A stretch of 64,000 bases of DNA from positions 62,001-126,000 of the forward strand of contig NZ_JAFDVD010000004.1 in assembly GCF_016887965.1 (NCBI RefSeq), written 5' to 3'. Made by a program: the position numbers and the translations under genes. Shown here piece after piece: positions 17,026 through 29,205 of the stretch (positions within the stretch are counted from its first letter, which is position 1; the number at the start of each line of letters is the position of its first letter). The notes under the pieces are model-generated. The model had not been told where the DNA came from, made no database searches, and saw only the letters and a program-made list of their open reading frames with translations. Source of the stretch: Phycicoccus sonneratiae. GTDB taxonomy: Bacteria; Actinomycetota; Actinomycetes; Actinomycetales; Dermatophilaceae.

Positions 17026-18025
17026 GCCGCACGGCCCGGTCGCGCAGGGCGTGACCCCGGCCGGCGAGCGCTCCGCGCATCACGAGGCCCGAGGCGGCCC
17101 GAGCGGCCTGGGTCGCGGGCAGCCGCCGGGCCTGCCACCCGACGAGCGAGCCCCCGCCCGCCACGTGCTCCGCCAGGGTGACCGCGTCGAGGAGGGCCTC
17201 GCCGGCGCCGCGGCCGAGGTTCGGGGTCATCGCGTGGGCCGCGTCGCCGACCACGACGTACCGTCCGCGGGCGTAGCGGCGCAGGGCAGGGGCCAGCCAG
17301 AGCCGCGTGGCGCTCGCGCCCGGGGCGTCGGCGAGCAGCCGGCGGACCACCTCGGCGGCCTCCGTGGCGAGGGCGCGGGCCTCGGCGAGCACCGGCGCGG
17401 GGTCGAGGGGCTCGGGTGCCGCCGCGCTCGCGTGGGAGGTGAACCAGTAGCCGCCGCCCGGGGTCGGCACGAGCCCGACGAGCAGCCCGGGACCCCAGTA
17501 CTCGCCGACCGTGCCGGGGTGCGGGGGAGCGTCGAGCCGACCCCGCAGCGCGACCCAGGGGGTCGGGACGCGCTCGGCCCGGTCCCGGTCCACGAGGCCG
17601 CGCACCCGGCTGCGGACACCGTCCGCACCGACGACGAGGTCGGCGTCCAGGCCGGACGGGTCGTCGACCTCCTCGTGGACCACCCGCACCCGGGACGGGA
17701 CGACCGCCGCCAGCGTCGCGAGCAGGGCCGGGCGCGGGACCGCGAGCAGGTGGGGGTCGTGGGCGCGCGTCAACGGCCGGCCGTCCAGCGCGAGGAGGCG
17801 TCCCGGGCCGACGGGTGAGCCGGCCCGCACCATCGCGTCGAGCACGCCGAGGCGGTGCAGCGCCGGGCGCACCCACGGGCCGAGGACGAGCGAGGACCCC
17901 CAGCCCGCGCGCTCCGGCTGGGCCTCGTGCACGACGACCTCGACGGACGGCGGGAGGGCCGCGGCCAGCGCCAGGCCGGCCACGCCACCACCGACCACGG
18001 CGACCTTCCGGACCGGTGCGCTCAC
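16985..18025 (-). CDS. FAD-dependent monooxygenase
   Basis: A 346-aa flavoprotein of the p-hydroxybenzoate hydroxylase / UbiH-like group. It shows the N-terminal FAD-binding VAVVGGGVAGLALAAAL (GxGxxG), the DG motif GADGVRSRVRG and the GD motif VVVGDAAHAMTPNLGRGAGE. It would hydroxylate an aromatic or polyketide-like substrate using NAD(P)H and oxygen; the substrate is unknown. The GTG start overlaps the phosphotransferase stop (GTGA), so the two form an operon. The 3' end overlaps the convergent DNA glycosylase gene by 41 bp. Confidence 0.87.
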   Translation of the reverse strand: MSAPVRKVAVVGGGVAGLALAAALPPSVEVVVHEAQPERAGWGSSLVLGPWVRPALHRLGVLDAMVRAGSPVGPGRLLALDGRPLTRAHDPHLLAVPRPALLATLAAVVPSRVRVVHEEVDDPSGLDADLVVGADGVRSRVRGLVDRDRAERVPTPWVALRGRLDAPPHPGTVGEYWGPGLLVGLVPTPGGGYWFTSHASAAAPEPLDPAPVLAEARALATEAAEVVRRLLADAPGASATRLWLAPALRRYARGRYVVVGDAAHAMTPNLGRGAGEALLDAVTLAEHVAGGGSLVGWQARRLPATQAARAASGLVMRGALAGRGHALRDRAVRLSPVGAEWPPGRR

Positions 18026-18939
18026 GGGTGGGTCTCGTCGAGGAGGCGCCGCAGGGTCCGGCCCATGACGTCGGCGAGGGGGTGGCGCCGCGGCGTGTAG
18101 TAGACGACGCCGCCGAGGGCCTGCTCGAGCGCGTTGGCCCGCGCGCGCTCCCACGTGGCGTCGTCGGCGCCGACGGCCTCGCGGAACACCGCCCGGGCCG
18201 CGGGGCCGAGCAGCGACCAGCCCGCGACGAGGTCGAGGGCGGGGTCGGCGAGCGACCCGTACCCCCAGTCGATGACCGCGGCCAGGCGGGCACCGTCGAC
18301 GAGCACGTTGCCCGGGATGAGGTCGCCGTGGGTGAGGACGTACGGCACCTCGTCGTGCGCGGCGGACCGGCTGCGGTGGACGAGGTGGCGCACGGCGTCG
18401 ACGTCGACCCATGCGGGCAGCGGACCGTCGGACCCGGAGAGCCACCGCTCGGACCGCTCGAGCACGCCCTGGAGCGGTCCGCCCCGCTGCCCGGCGTTCC
18501 GGCGGGGGACCGGCAGCGGCGGCGCAGCCCGCAGCGCGAGGACGAGGCCGGCGAGGTCGGCGGCGAGGCGCTCGCCCCGGGGGTCCTCGAGCTCGCGCCG
18601 CGCGGCCCAGGCGTCCGATCCGCCGAGCCAGCGCAGCACGGCCCAGGTGTAGGGGTAGCCGGCCGTCGGGGCGCCGACGTGCACGACCTCCGGGACCGGG
18701 ACGGGCACGTGGGGTGCGACGTGGCGCAGGTGCCCGACCTCGTCGAGCAGGCTCCGCGCGGCCGACTCCTTGCGGGGGACGCGCAGGACGAGCCCGTCGC
18801 CGAGGCGCTGCACGACGTGGTCGGTGCCCGTGGCGCCGACGGGGTGCAGCGGCAGGTCGGCCCAGCCGGGGACGGTGGCCACGAGGGCCCGCAGCGTCGC
18901 GGGGGAGGTGTCGGCCTCGTCGTCGTGGATGCGTCGCAC
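18022..18939 (-). CDS. Aminoglycoside phosphotransferase (APH) family protein
   Basis: A 305-aa kinase-like protein with the APH/choline kinase fold. The catalytic loop is VLTHGDLIPGNVLVDG and the metal-binding Asp is in AAVIDWGYGSLADPALDL. An N-lobe with LVLRVPRKESAARSLLDEVGHLR is present. Most chromosomal members phosphorylate unknown metabolites or natural products rather than aminoglycosides, so resistance should not be assumed. GTG 18939 is favoured because TGGGAT lies 6 nt upstream. Coupled to the FAD monooxygenase, which hints at a shared modification or detoxification pathway. Confidence 0.82.
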   Translation of the reverse strand: MRRIHDDEADTSPATLRALVATVPGWADLPLHPVGATGTDHVVQRLGDGLVLRVPRKESAARSLLDEVGHLRHVAPHVPVPVPEVVHVGAPTAGYPYTWAVLRWLGGSDAWAARRELEDPRGERLAADLAGLVLALRAAPPLPVPRRNAGQRGGPLQGVLERSERWLSGSDGPLPAWVDVDAVRHLVHRSRSAAHDEVPYVLTHGDLIPGNVLVDGARLAAVIDWGYGSLADPALDLVAGWSLLGPAARAVFREAVGADDATWERARANALEQALGGVVYYTPRRHPLADVMGRTLRRLLDETHP

Positions 18940-18945
18940 CCGCCC

Positions 18946-18951
18946 ATCCCA
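18946..18951 (-). promoter_or_regulatory. -10 box, probable leaderless start of APH gene
   Basis: TGGGAT followed by 6 nt and the GTG at 18939 on the minus strand; it keeps the outer T residues of TANNNT. Confidence 0.3.
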
Positions 18952-19045
18952 CCCGGTGGTGGCGGTCGCGTCCACCGGGTTCCGACGTGGGAGGCTGGGA
19001 CGGCCGGTGACCGCCGGCGCGCACCGAGCCGGAGGGACGACCACC

Positions 19046-20320
19046 GTGACCGACATCCTCGACGAGCTGCAGTGGCGGGGGCTGGTGGCGCAGACCACCG
19101 ACGAGTCCGCGCTGCGCCGGGCACTCGCCGACGGGCCGATCACGGCGTACTGCGGCTTCGACCCCACCGCCCCGTCGCTGCACTTCGGCAACCTCGTCCA
19201 GCTCGTCCTGCTGCGCCACCTCCAGCGCGCGGGGCACCGCGTCATCTGCCTCGTCGGCGGCTCGACGGGCCTCATCGGGGACCCCCGGCCCTCGGCCGAG
19301 CGGGTCCTCAAGACCAAGGAGCAGACGGCGGAGTGGGTGGCCCGCATCCAAGACCAGGTGCGCCCGTTCCTCGACACCACCGGTGACAACCCGGCGGTGT
19401 TCGTCAACAACCTCGACTGGACCGAGGGGCTGTCGGCGCTCGACTTCCTCCGCGACGTCGGCAAGCACTTCCGGGTCAACCAGATGGTCCGGAAGGAGGC
19501 GATCGCGGCGCGGCTGAACTCCGACGAGGGGATCTCGTACACCGAGTTCAGCTACCAGCTGCTCCAGGGCCTGGACTACCTCCAGCTCTTCCGCGACTTC
19601 GGCTGCACGCTGCAGACGGGCGGCAACGACCAGTGGGGCAACCTCACGGCCGGGTCCGACCTCATCCACCGGGTCGAGGGGGCCTCGGTGCACCTGCTGA
19701 CGACGCCGCTGCTCACCGACAGCTCGGGGGAGAAGTTCGGCAAGAGCGCCGGCAACGCCATCTGGCTCTCGGCGGAGATGACCAGCCCCTACGCCTTCTT
19801 CCAGTACTGGCTCAACGTCGAGGACGCCTCGGTCGGGACGCTCCTGCGGGTCTTCACCGACCGGACGGCCGACGAGGTCGCCGATCTCGAGCGGCAGACC
19901 GCCGAGGAGCCGTGGCGGCGGGCCGCCCAGCGCACCCTCGCGGCCGACGTCACGACACTGGTCCACGGCGCGGACGCGACCGCGGCGGTCGAGGCGGCGA
20001 GCGAGGCGCTCTTCGGCAGGGGTGACGTCCGCGCGCTCGACGGACCGACGCTCCGTGACGCGGCGGCCGAGCTGCCGGGCGGTCCGGTGCGGGTCGGGAT
20101 GTCGGTCGTCGACGCCCTGGTCGCCGTGGGTCTGGCCGAGTCCCGCAACGCGGCCCGGCGGACGATCGGCGAGGGTGGCGCGTCGGTGAACGGCACGAAG
20201 GTGAGCACCGACGAGGCCGTGCTCGGGGCGGACGACGTCCTCGCGGGCGGCGTCGTGCTGCTGCGGCGGGGGCGCAAGAACCTCGCCGCCGGGCGGTTGG
20301 AGCCCGCCGACGCCGTCTGA
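19046..20320 (+). CDS. tyrS: Tyrosyl-tRNA synthetase
   Basis: Class I aminoacyl-tRNA synthetase (424 aa) charging tRNA-Tyr. The HIGH-like motif is LHFGN in PSLHFGNLVQL, and the KMSKS-like loop is KFGKS in GEKFGKSAGNAIWL. The tyrosine pocket includes YCGFDPTAPS and QTGGNDQWGN. The C-terminal 60 residues form an S4-like RNA-binding domain (SRNAARRTIGEGGASVNG). GTG 19046 follows GGAGGGAC with good spacing. It stands alone and is closed by a strong intrinsic terminator. Confidence 0.97.
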   Translation: MTDILDELQWRGLVAQTTDESALRRALADGPITAYCGFDPTAPSLHFGNLVQLVLLRHLQRAGHRVICLVGGSTGLIGDPRPSAERVLKTKEQTAEWVARIQDQVRPFLDTTGDNPAVFVNNLDWTEGLSALDFLRDVGKHFRVNQMVRKEAIAARLNSDEGISYTEFSYQLLQGLDYLQLFRDFGCTLQTGGNDQWGNLTAGSDLIHRVEGASVHLLTTPLLTDSSGEKFGKSAGNAIWLSAEMTSPYAFFQYWLNVEDASVGTLLRVFTDRTADEVADLERQTAEEPWRRAAQRTLAADVTTLVHGADATAAVEAASEALFGRGDVRALDGPTLRDAAAELPGGPVRVGMSVVDALVAVGLAESRNAARRTIGEGGASVNGTKVSTDEAVLGADDVLAGGVVLLRRGRKNLAAGRLEPADAV

Positions 20321-20333
20321 CGACGAATTCTCC

Positions 20334-20368
20334 CGATGAAACCCGCTGCGCTGCAGCGGGTTTCGTCG
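20334..20368 (+). terminator. Intrinsic terminator after tyrS
   Basis: GAAACCCGCTG (20338-20348) pairs perfectly with CAGCGGGTTTC (20354-20364) around a 5-nt loop. Four more outer pairs (one G-T) extend the stem to 15 bp. Only two T residues follow immediately. It insulates tyrS from the rRNA promoters. Confidence 0.85.
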
Positions 20369-20407
20369 TTGCGGAGGCTGTCGGACCCGTCGGCGGGCGG
20401 GGCCGAT

Positions 20408-20437
20408 TTGTGTTCTGCGCGAGGAGTCATCTAATGT
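20408..20437 (+). promoter_or_regulatory. rRNA operon promoter P1
   Basis: TTGTGT (20408-20413), 18 bp, TAATGT (20432-20437), lying about 560 bp before mature 16S. Confidence 0.5.
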
Positions 20438-20575
20438 TCTCGACGTCAGCCCGAGAGGGAGGAACGGACACCAAGCGGCAGGGCCGAACAGCCCCGCACC
20501 AAGTGGCCGGTCCCGCGAGCTGGCTCCCACTCCCGAAGGGTCTCGACCCGGACGCTGAGCGCCCGGAAGAGCCGG

Positions 20576-20606
20576 TTGGAGGAAGCCCCCGAGAGGGTGC
20601 TAGAGT
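20576..20606 (+). promoter_or_regulatory. rRNA operon promoter P2
   Basis: TTGGAG (20576-20581), 19 bp, TAGAGT (20601-20606). The -10 box is good; the -35 box is weaker. Confidence 0.5.
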
Positions 20607-20667
20607 TGGGACACCGCGAAGATCCAAGCGCGATCAAGGCCGGCCGCTCCAAGAGCGGGTCACGGAT

Positions 20668-20697
20668 TTGACGCCCAAGCAGAACCGCGGGTAAGTT
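20668..20697 (+). promoter_or_regulatory. rRNA operon promoter P3
   Basis: TTGACG (20668-20673), 18 bp, TAAGTT (20692-20697). The closest match to consensus of the three upstream promoters. Confidence 0.6.
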
Positions 20698-20785
20698 TGA
20701 ACAGTTGCTTCCAGCGACTGGGAGAACACACGGAAGTAGCCCCGACGACGAGCTCGCAGAGCGAAGCGTTGGTGCGCGTCCGAAC

Positions 20786-20801
20786 CTTGAGAACTCAACA
20801 G
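20786..20801 (+). promoter_or_regulatory. BoxA-like antitermination element in rrn leader
   Basis: CTTGAGAACTCAACAG is repeated almost unchanged in the 16S-23S spacer (22822-22836). The TTGAGAACT element is conserved in actinobacterial rRNA leaders, where Nus factors are thought to act. Confidence 0.6.
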
Positions 20802-20802
20802 C

Positions 20803-20817
20803 GTGTCAAAAATCGAT
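20803..20817 (+). other. 5' arm of 16S precursor processing stem
   Basis: These 15 nt pair with 22600-22615 in the spacer (one G-U pair, one bulged A at 22607). The stem encloses 16S and is the expected RNase III substrate. Confidence 0.65.
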
Positions 20818-20902
20818 GCCAATTACCTCGTCGCATCGTCTTCGCGAAGGCGGCCATCAGGTCCGTCGAGCGGGTCGGTGCACGAAAATCCTTTGGTTGA
20901 CA

Positions 20903-20931
20903 ACGAACAACAGCGAAAGCTGGTTGTTCGT
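20903..20931 (+). other. Hairpin in rrn leader
   Basis: A 9-bp stem (AACGAACAA-type arm with TTGTTCGT-type arm), a one-base bulge, then AGC/GCT closed by a GAAA tetraloop at 20915-20918. It lies between the BoxA-like element and 16S and may aid folding or processing. Confidence 0.5.
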
Positions 20932-20993
20932 GCTCAGCCAGTGAAACAACCCTCCAAGGGTAACGATTTCTCGGTTCTGCCGAGAGTCACACA

Positions 20994-22525
<1,532 letters not shown>

Positions 22526-22821
22526 AGCACTGGTCGCGCAAGCGATCCAGAGCCTGGTCTGACCGCGACTGTCGGTCAGCAGGTGCTCATGGGTGGAAGA
22601 TCGATTATTTGGCACCGAGCAGCGCTCGGCCAGCAAGTACAGCTCCTTTAAGGAGAGTGGAACGCGGCCGGCGGGGCACGGTGCCTGACACGTTGTTGGG
22701 TCCTGAGGGCTCGGGCGTCATGCTCACCTCAGGCCGTACTACGGCCCAGGACCTTCACCGCGGACGAACCGCCGAGCGCGAGCTCGGTAGGCGCCGGCAC
22801 CGGTGAGGGCCCGCCCGTATG

Positions 22822-22836
22822 TTGAGAACTACACAG
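22822..22836 (+). promoter_or_regulatory. Second BoxA-like element, in the spacer
   Basis: TTGAGAACTACACAG repeats the leader element TTGAGAACTCAACAG with two differences and again sits directly before a processing-stem arm. Confidence 0.6.
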
Positions 22837-22848
22837 TGGACGCGAGCA
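22832..22848 (+). other. 5' arm of 23S precursor processing stem
   Basis: CACAGTGGACGCGA (22832-22845) is an exact complement of 26004-26017 beyond the 23S end; three further pairs including a wobble extend it. It should form the RNase III stem around 23S. Confidence 0.7.
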
Positions 22849-22866
22849 TCTTAAAATCTTTGTGCA

Positions 22867-25980
<3,114 letters not shown>

Positions 25981-26060
25981 CACACCCAAAAGACTTTGCG
26001 TGTTCGCGTCCACTGTGCAGTTCCCGAGATACGGTCGGGAACGACTGACATCTCCATAGA

Positions 26061-26178
26061 GTTTCGGCTGTCATAGCGAAGGGGAAACGCCCGGCTCCAT
26101 TCCGAACCCGGAAGCTAAGCCCTTCAGCGCCGATGGTACTGCACTGGTGACGGTGTGGGAGAGTAGGACGCAGCCGGA
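26061..26178 (+). rRNA. rrf: 5S ribosomal RNA
   Basis: About 118 nt. The 5' CGGCTG pairs with CAGCCG at the 3' end, and the conserved CGAACCCGGAAGCTAAG segment lies in the middle. It follows 23S by about 80 nt and is closed by a terminator. Confidence 0.95.
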
Positions 26179-26189
26179 CAAACATTGCA

Positions 26190-26223
26190 AGAAAGGGCCC
26201 GTCGTTCGCGACGGGCCCTTTCT
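26190..26223 (+). terminator. rRNA operon terminator
   Basis: A perfect 15-bp stem (AGAAAGGGCCCGTCG arm, 26190-26204) closed by a TTCG tetraloop (26205-26208). The right arm ends in TTTCT, acting as the U-rich tail. Confidence 0.9.
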
Positions 26224-26225
26224 CA

Positions 26226-26253
26226 TTGCCTTGATGACCGGCGACCGTAGACT
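26226..26253 (+). promoter_or_regulatory. Promoter of TPR-HAD operon
   Basis: TTGCCT (26226-26231), 16 bp, TAGACT (26248-26253), placed immediately after the rRNA terminator and 35 bp before the GTG at 26288. Confidence 0.45.
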
Positions 26254-26287
26254 TCAGGTGCCGTGCGCCGTGACGAAAGGACCGACA

Positions 26288-27268
26288 GTGGCCGAGGACC
26301 AGCAGCGACCCTCCCGTGGTGGACGCCCCGGCGGCGACGGGGGGCGAGCGCGGCGTGCGGCCGGCCCGCGCCGCGAGGACCGCGGGGTGTCGGGCGGGCG
26401 CGGGGGTCGCTCCGGTGGCCCTGCCGGACGCGGTGGCGGCCAGGGTGGCGCCCGTGGACCCCGTCGGGACGCAGAGGAGCAGCGCGGCGGCGGTAGCCGC
26501 CTCGCCCCGAAGTCTCCGCGGCTGCCCGAGCCGCGGTTGCCCGACGAGGTCACCGGCAAGGAGCTGGACCGCGGGGTGCACCAGCAGCTGCGGACCCTGT
26601 CGAAGGAGAACGCCGAGGGGGTCGCGCGGCACCTCGTCATGGTGTCGGTGTTCCTCGAGGCCGACGAAGTCGAGACCGCGCTGGCCCACGCGGAGACGGC
26701 GGTGCGCCGGGCCGGTCGGGTGCCGGCCGCGCGCGAGGCGCTCGGGATGGTGGCCTACCGCATGGGGGACTTCGGGCGTGCGCTCACCGAGTTCCGGACC
26801 GTGCGCCGGCTCAGTGGCTCCTCGCACCTCCTGCCGCTCATGGTCGACTGCGAGCGAGGGCTCGGACGGCACACCCGGGCCCTCGAGCTCGCCGCGTCGC
26901 CGGAGGCCAAGGAGCTCGGTGACGCCGAACGCATCGAGCTCGCCATCGTGGTCTCCGGCGTTCGCCGCGACCTCGGCCAGCTCGACGCCGCGCTGCTGGC
27001 CCTCCAGGTTCCGGCGCTCAAGCGCGGTCGCAAGGCCGGGGTGCACCGTCTCCAGTACGCCTACGCCGACACCCTCCTCGCGCTCGGGCGCACCGACGAG
27101 GCTCGGGAGTGGTTCCTGCGGGTCGTCGAGGGTGACGCCGACGGCGAGACCGACGCGGTCGAGCGCCTCGAGGAGCTCGACGGGGTCGCCCTCACCGACC
27201 TCGGGGACGGTGAGGACGAGGTCGAGCTGGCCGGGGAGCCGCCGGTCGCGGACGAGCCCCGCGCGTGA
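26288..27268 (+). CDS. Tetratricopeptide-like protein with Arg/Gly-rich N-terminus
   Basis: A 326-aa protein in two parts. Residues 1-80 are disordered and rich in Arg and Gly (RGGRPGGDGGRARR, RGGGQGGARG), resembling nucleic-acid-binding RGG regions. Residues 105-300 are helical with TPR-like repeats (for example AREALGMVAYRMGDFGRALTEF and YADTLLALGRTDEAREWF). The C-terminal 30 residues are acidic. The function is unknown; a protein- or RNA-binding role is a guess from composition. GTG 26288 is chosen because GAAAGGA lies 7 nt upstream. The stop overlaps the HAD gene start by 4 nt. Confidence 0.8.
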   Translation: MAEDQQRPSRGGRPGGDGGRARRAAGPRREDRGVSGGRGGRSGGPAGRGGGQGGARGPRRDAEEQRGGGSRLAPKSPRLPEPRLPDEVTGKELDRGVHQQLRTLSKENAEGVARHLVMVSVFLEADEVETALAHAETAVRRAGRVPAAREALGMVAYRMGDFGRALTEFRTVRRLSGSSHLLPLMVDCERGLGRHTRALELAASPEAKELGDAERIELAIVVSGVRRDLGQLDAALLALQVPALKRGRKAGVHRLQYAYADTLLALGRTDEAREWFLRVVEGDADGETDAVERLEELDGVALTDLGDGEDEVELAGEPPVADEPRA

Positions 27269-28209
27269 GCGCCCTGGCCGACCGCTACGCGGCGGTCGTC
27301 TGCGACCTCGACGGCGTCGTCTACCGCGGGCCCACCGCGGTGCCGCACGCCGTGCAGTCCCTCGGCTCCCTCGCCGTGCCCGTCGTCTACGCGACGAACA
27401 ACGCCTCCCGTCCACCGGCCGCCGTCGCCGGCCACCTCACCGAGCTCGGCCTGTCGGTGACGGACGCCGACGTCGTCACGAGTAGCCAGGCCGCCGCGTG
27501 GCTGCTCGGCCGCGACGGCGTCGCGTCGGGGTCGGCGGTGCTGGCCGTCGGTGGCCCCGGGGTCGCTGATGCCCTCGCGGAGGCCGGATTCGTGGCCGTC
27601 CGCCGGGTGGCCGAGACCGAGCACGAGGTGGCCGCCGTCGTCCAGGGGTACGGGCCGGACGTGACGGCCGCCGACCTCGCCGAGGCCGCCTACGTCGTCG
27701 AGGCGGGCGGGCTGTGGGTGGCGACGAACACCGACGCGACCCTGCCGACCGACCGGGGGGTCGCGCCGGGCAACGGTTCCCTCGTGGCGGCCGTGGCCCG
27801 GGCCGTGGGTGCGGACCCGGGGGTCGTCGCCGGCAAGCCGCACCCGCCGCTCTACCTCCTGGCCGCCGAGCGTCTCCGGGTGACGCCGGATCGGGTTCTC
27901 GCCGTGGGGGACCGGCTCGACACCGACATCGAGGGTGCGGTCGGCGCCGGGACCGACTCGTTGCTCGTGCTGACCGGGGTCGACGACCTCGATGCCGTGC
28001 TCGTCGCACCACCCGAGCGCCGGCCGACCTTCGTCGCCCCCGACCTGCGCTGGCTGCTCGACGACCCCGGAGCGGGGGAGCCGTCGCTCGACGAGCTGGC
28101 CGCTGCGGTGCGCGAGGCGCACGACGCGCTCGACGCCGACGACGCGACACCGGCCGAGGACGCGCGGGAGCGGGCGCGAGGGCTGCTGCGTCGGATGGCC
28201 GCCCGGTAG
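27265..28209 (+). CDS. HAD-IIA family phosphatase
   Basis: A 314-aa haloacid dehalogenase-type hydrolase of the NagD / phosphoglycolate phosphatase group. Motif I is VVCDLDGVVYRG (nucleophile Asp), motif II is ATNNASR, the Lys of motif III is in GKPHPPLY, and motif IV is VGDRLDTDIEGA. It probably dephosphorylates a small metabolite; the substrate cannot be assigned. A charged helical tail of about 40 residues follows the domain. Translationally coupled to the TPR protein (GTGA). Confidence 0.88.
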   Translation: MSALADRYAAVVCDLDGVVYRGPTAVPHAVQSLGSLAVPVVYATNNASRPPAAVAGHLTELGLSVTDADVVTSSQAAAWLLGRDGVASGSAVLAVGGPGVADALAEAGFVAVRRVAETEHEVAAVVQGYGPDVTAADLAEAAYVVEAGGLWVATNTDATLPTDRGVAPGNGSLVAAVARAVGADPGVVAGKPHPPLYLLAAERLRVTPDRVLAVGDRLDTDIEGAVGAGTDSLLVLTGVDDLDAVLVAPPERRPTFVAPDLRWLLDDPGAGEPSLDELAAAVREAHDALDADDATPAEDARERARGLLRRMAAR

Positions 28210-28212
28210 CGT
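28207..28212 (+). promoter_or_regulatory. -10 box before the H1-like gene
   Basis: TAGCGT overlaps the HAD stop codon and lies 48 nt before the ATG at 28261, giving a leader of about 40 nt with an AGGAGGACCC ribosome site. Confidence 0.35.
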
Positions 28213-28260
28213 GACCCCGAGAGCGGGGCCGCCGGCTACCCGCCCGATCGAGGAGGACCC

Positions 28261-29001
28261 ATGGCCAAGCGCTCCGTCCGCGCGTACGTCGAGCTCGCGT
28301 CCGGGCTCGGCGAGATGACCCGAGCTCGCGCCGTCGAGGCCGCCCAGGAGCTCGTGACCCTCGCCGGCTCGAAGGGCTCCTCGACCAAGGTCGCCAAGCA
28401 GGTCGAGAAGCTCGCCGGCGACCTGCTCTCGGCCGCGGAGCAGAACCGCGCCCAGGTCGTCGGGCTCGTGCAGCGCGAGGTCGAGACCGCGGTGTCGCGG
28501 GTCGACGTCTCGCGGCTGCTCGGCGAGGTCCAGTCGCTCGGGGCGACGGTCGCCGGCCTCGCCGCGCAGGTCGACGAGCTGGCCCGGTCGGTCGGTGGCC
28601 GTGCCGCGCGCGCCCCCCGGGCCGGCCTCGCCGAGGTGGCCGAGCCGGTGCTCGGCGACCCGCCGGCCACGATGGCCGCGACCCCACCGCGCTCGACGCC
28701 GGCGCGCAAGGCTCCGGCGCGCAAGGCTCCGGCGCGCAAGGCTCCGCCCCAGAAGGCCGCGGCCGCGAAGACGGCGGCGAAGAAGGCGCCCGCGAAGAAG
28801 GCGCCCGCGAAGAAGTCCGCGACCAAGACGTCGGCCGCGAGGAAGTCGTCCGCCACGAAGGCGCCGACGACGTCGGCCGCGAAGAAGTCCACCGCGAAGA
28901 AGTCCACCGCGAAGAAGTCCACCGCGAAGAAGTCCACCGCCACGAAGACGCCGGCGAAGAAGTCCGTGGCGAAGAAGACGACGAAGAAGGCGGGCGCGTG
29001 A
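28261..29001 (+). CDS. Histone H1-like Lys/Ala-rich protein
   Basis: A 246-aa protein with two different halves. Residues 1-115 are predicted helical with a coiled-coil character (SLGATVAGLAAQVDELARSV). Residues 135-246 are a low-complexity basic tail of AKKxA and AKKST repeats, like histone H1 and the tails of actinobacterial HU/HupB. It probably binds DNA or another polyanion; the helical half also recalls phasin-like proteins. A perfect ribosome site (AGGAGG) precedes the ATG. The tail is encoded by tandem 15-bp repeats (28701-28745 and 28879-28938). The stop overlaps the next start. Confidence 0.75.
   Translation: MAKRSVRAYVELASGLGEMTRARAVEAAQELVTLAGSKGSSTKVAKQVEKLAGDLLSAAEQNRAQVVGLVQREVETAVSRVDVSRLLGEVQSLGATVAGLAAQVDELARSVGGRAARAPRAGLAEVAEPVLGDPPATMAATPPRSTPARKAPARKAPARKAPPQKAAAAKTAAKKAPAKKAPAKKSATKTSAARKSSATKAPTTSAAKKSTAKKSTAKKSTAKKSTATKTPAKKSVAKKTTKKAGA
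28701..28745 (+). repeat. Three tandem 15-bp repeats in H1-like gene
   Basis: GGCGCGCAAGGCTCC is repeated three times without change, encoding three ARKAP-type units. Identical codons suggest recent duplication and possible length variation between strains. Confidence 0.9.
28879..28938 (+). repeat. Four tandem 15-bp repeats in H1-like gene
   Basis: GCGAAGAAGTCCACC is repeated four times without change, encoding four AKKST units. Unit length is a multiple of three, so copy changes keep the frame. Confidence 0.9.
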
Positions 29002-29180
29002 GCGAGCAGCCCGACGCCGCGGCCGAGGGGGAGGCACCTCCCGAGACCGGCGACATCGTCATCGACTCCGCGCTCGGCGACCTCGCCGCCGTCCCCGAGG
29101 ACGACCTCGACGGCCGGCTCGCCGCGGGCGAGGAGGTCCAGCGCACCCTGCGCTCCCGGCTCGGCGACCTCGGCGGCTGA
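28998..29180 (+). CDS. Small acidic protein upstream of tlyA
   Basis: A 60-aa acidic protein (rich in Asp, Glu, Ala) with the core GDIVIDSALGDLAAVPEDDLDGRL. GTG 28998 overlaps the H1-like stop (GTGA). Similar short proteins occur just before tlyA in related actinobacteria, which supports it as a real gene. No function is known. Its acidic nature beside a very basic protein may mean interaction, but this is speculation. Confidence 0.65.
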   Translation: MSEQPDAAAEGEAPPETGDIVIDSALGDLAAVPEDDLDGRLAAGEEVQRTLRSRLGDLGG

Positions 29181-29205
29181 CATCGCCCGACTCGACGCCG
29201 AGCTC

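Larger units (their letters stand above)
20438..20993 (+). other. rRNA operon leader region
   Basis: About 560 bp without a credible gene. It holds promoters P2 and P3, a BoxA-like element (20786-20801), one arm of the 16S processing stem (20803-20817) and a hairpin at 20903-20931 with a GAAA tetraloop. Short ORFs here lack the codon bias of the genome. Confidence 0.7.

Noticed and set aside
18022-18939. Aminoglycoside resistance gene
   Set aside because: Only the general APH fold is evident; chromosomal APH-family kinases usually have other substrates.
20410-20694. A 94-codon ORF and several others in the rRNA leader
   Set aside because: They lie over promoters P1-P3, lack the strong third-position GC bias and have no recognisable domain.
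20897-20930. TTGACA at 20897 as a fourth rRNA promoter
   Set aside because: No acceptable -10 box lies 16-19 bp downstream; the region folds as a hairpin with a GAAA loop.
28701-28938. Tandem repeats as a CRISPR array
   Set aside because: Units are contiguous 15-bp in-frame codons without spacers and encode a Lys/Ala-rich tail.
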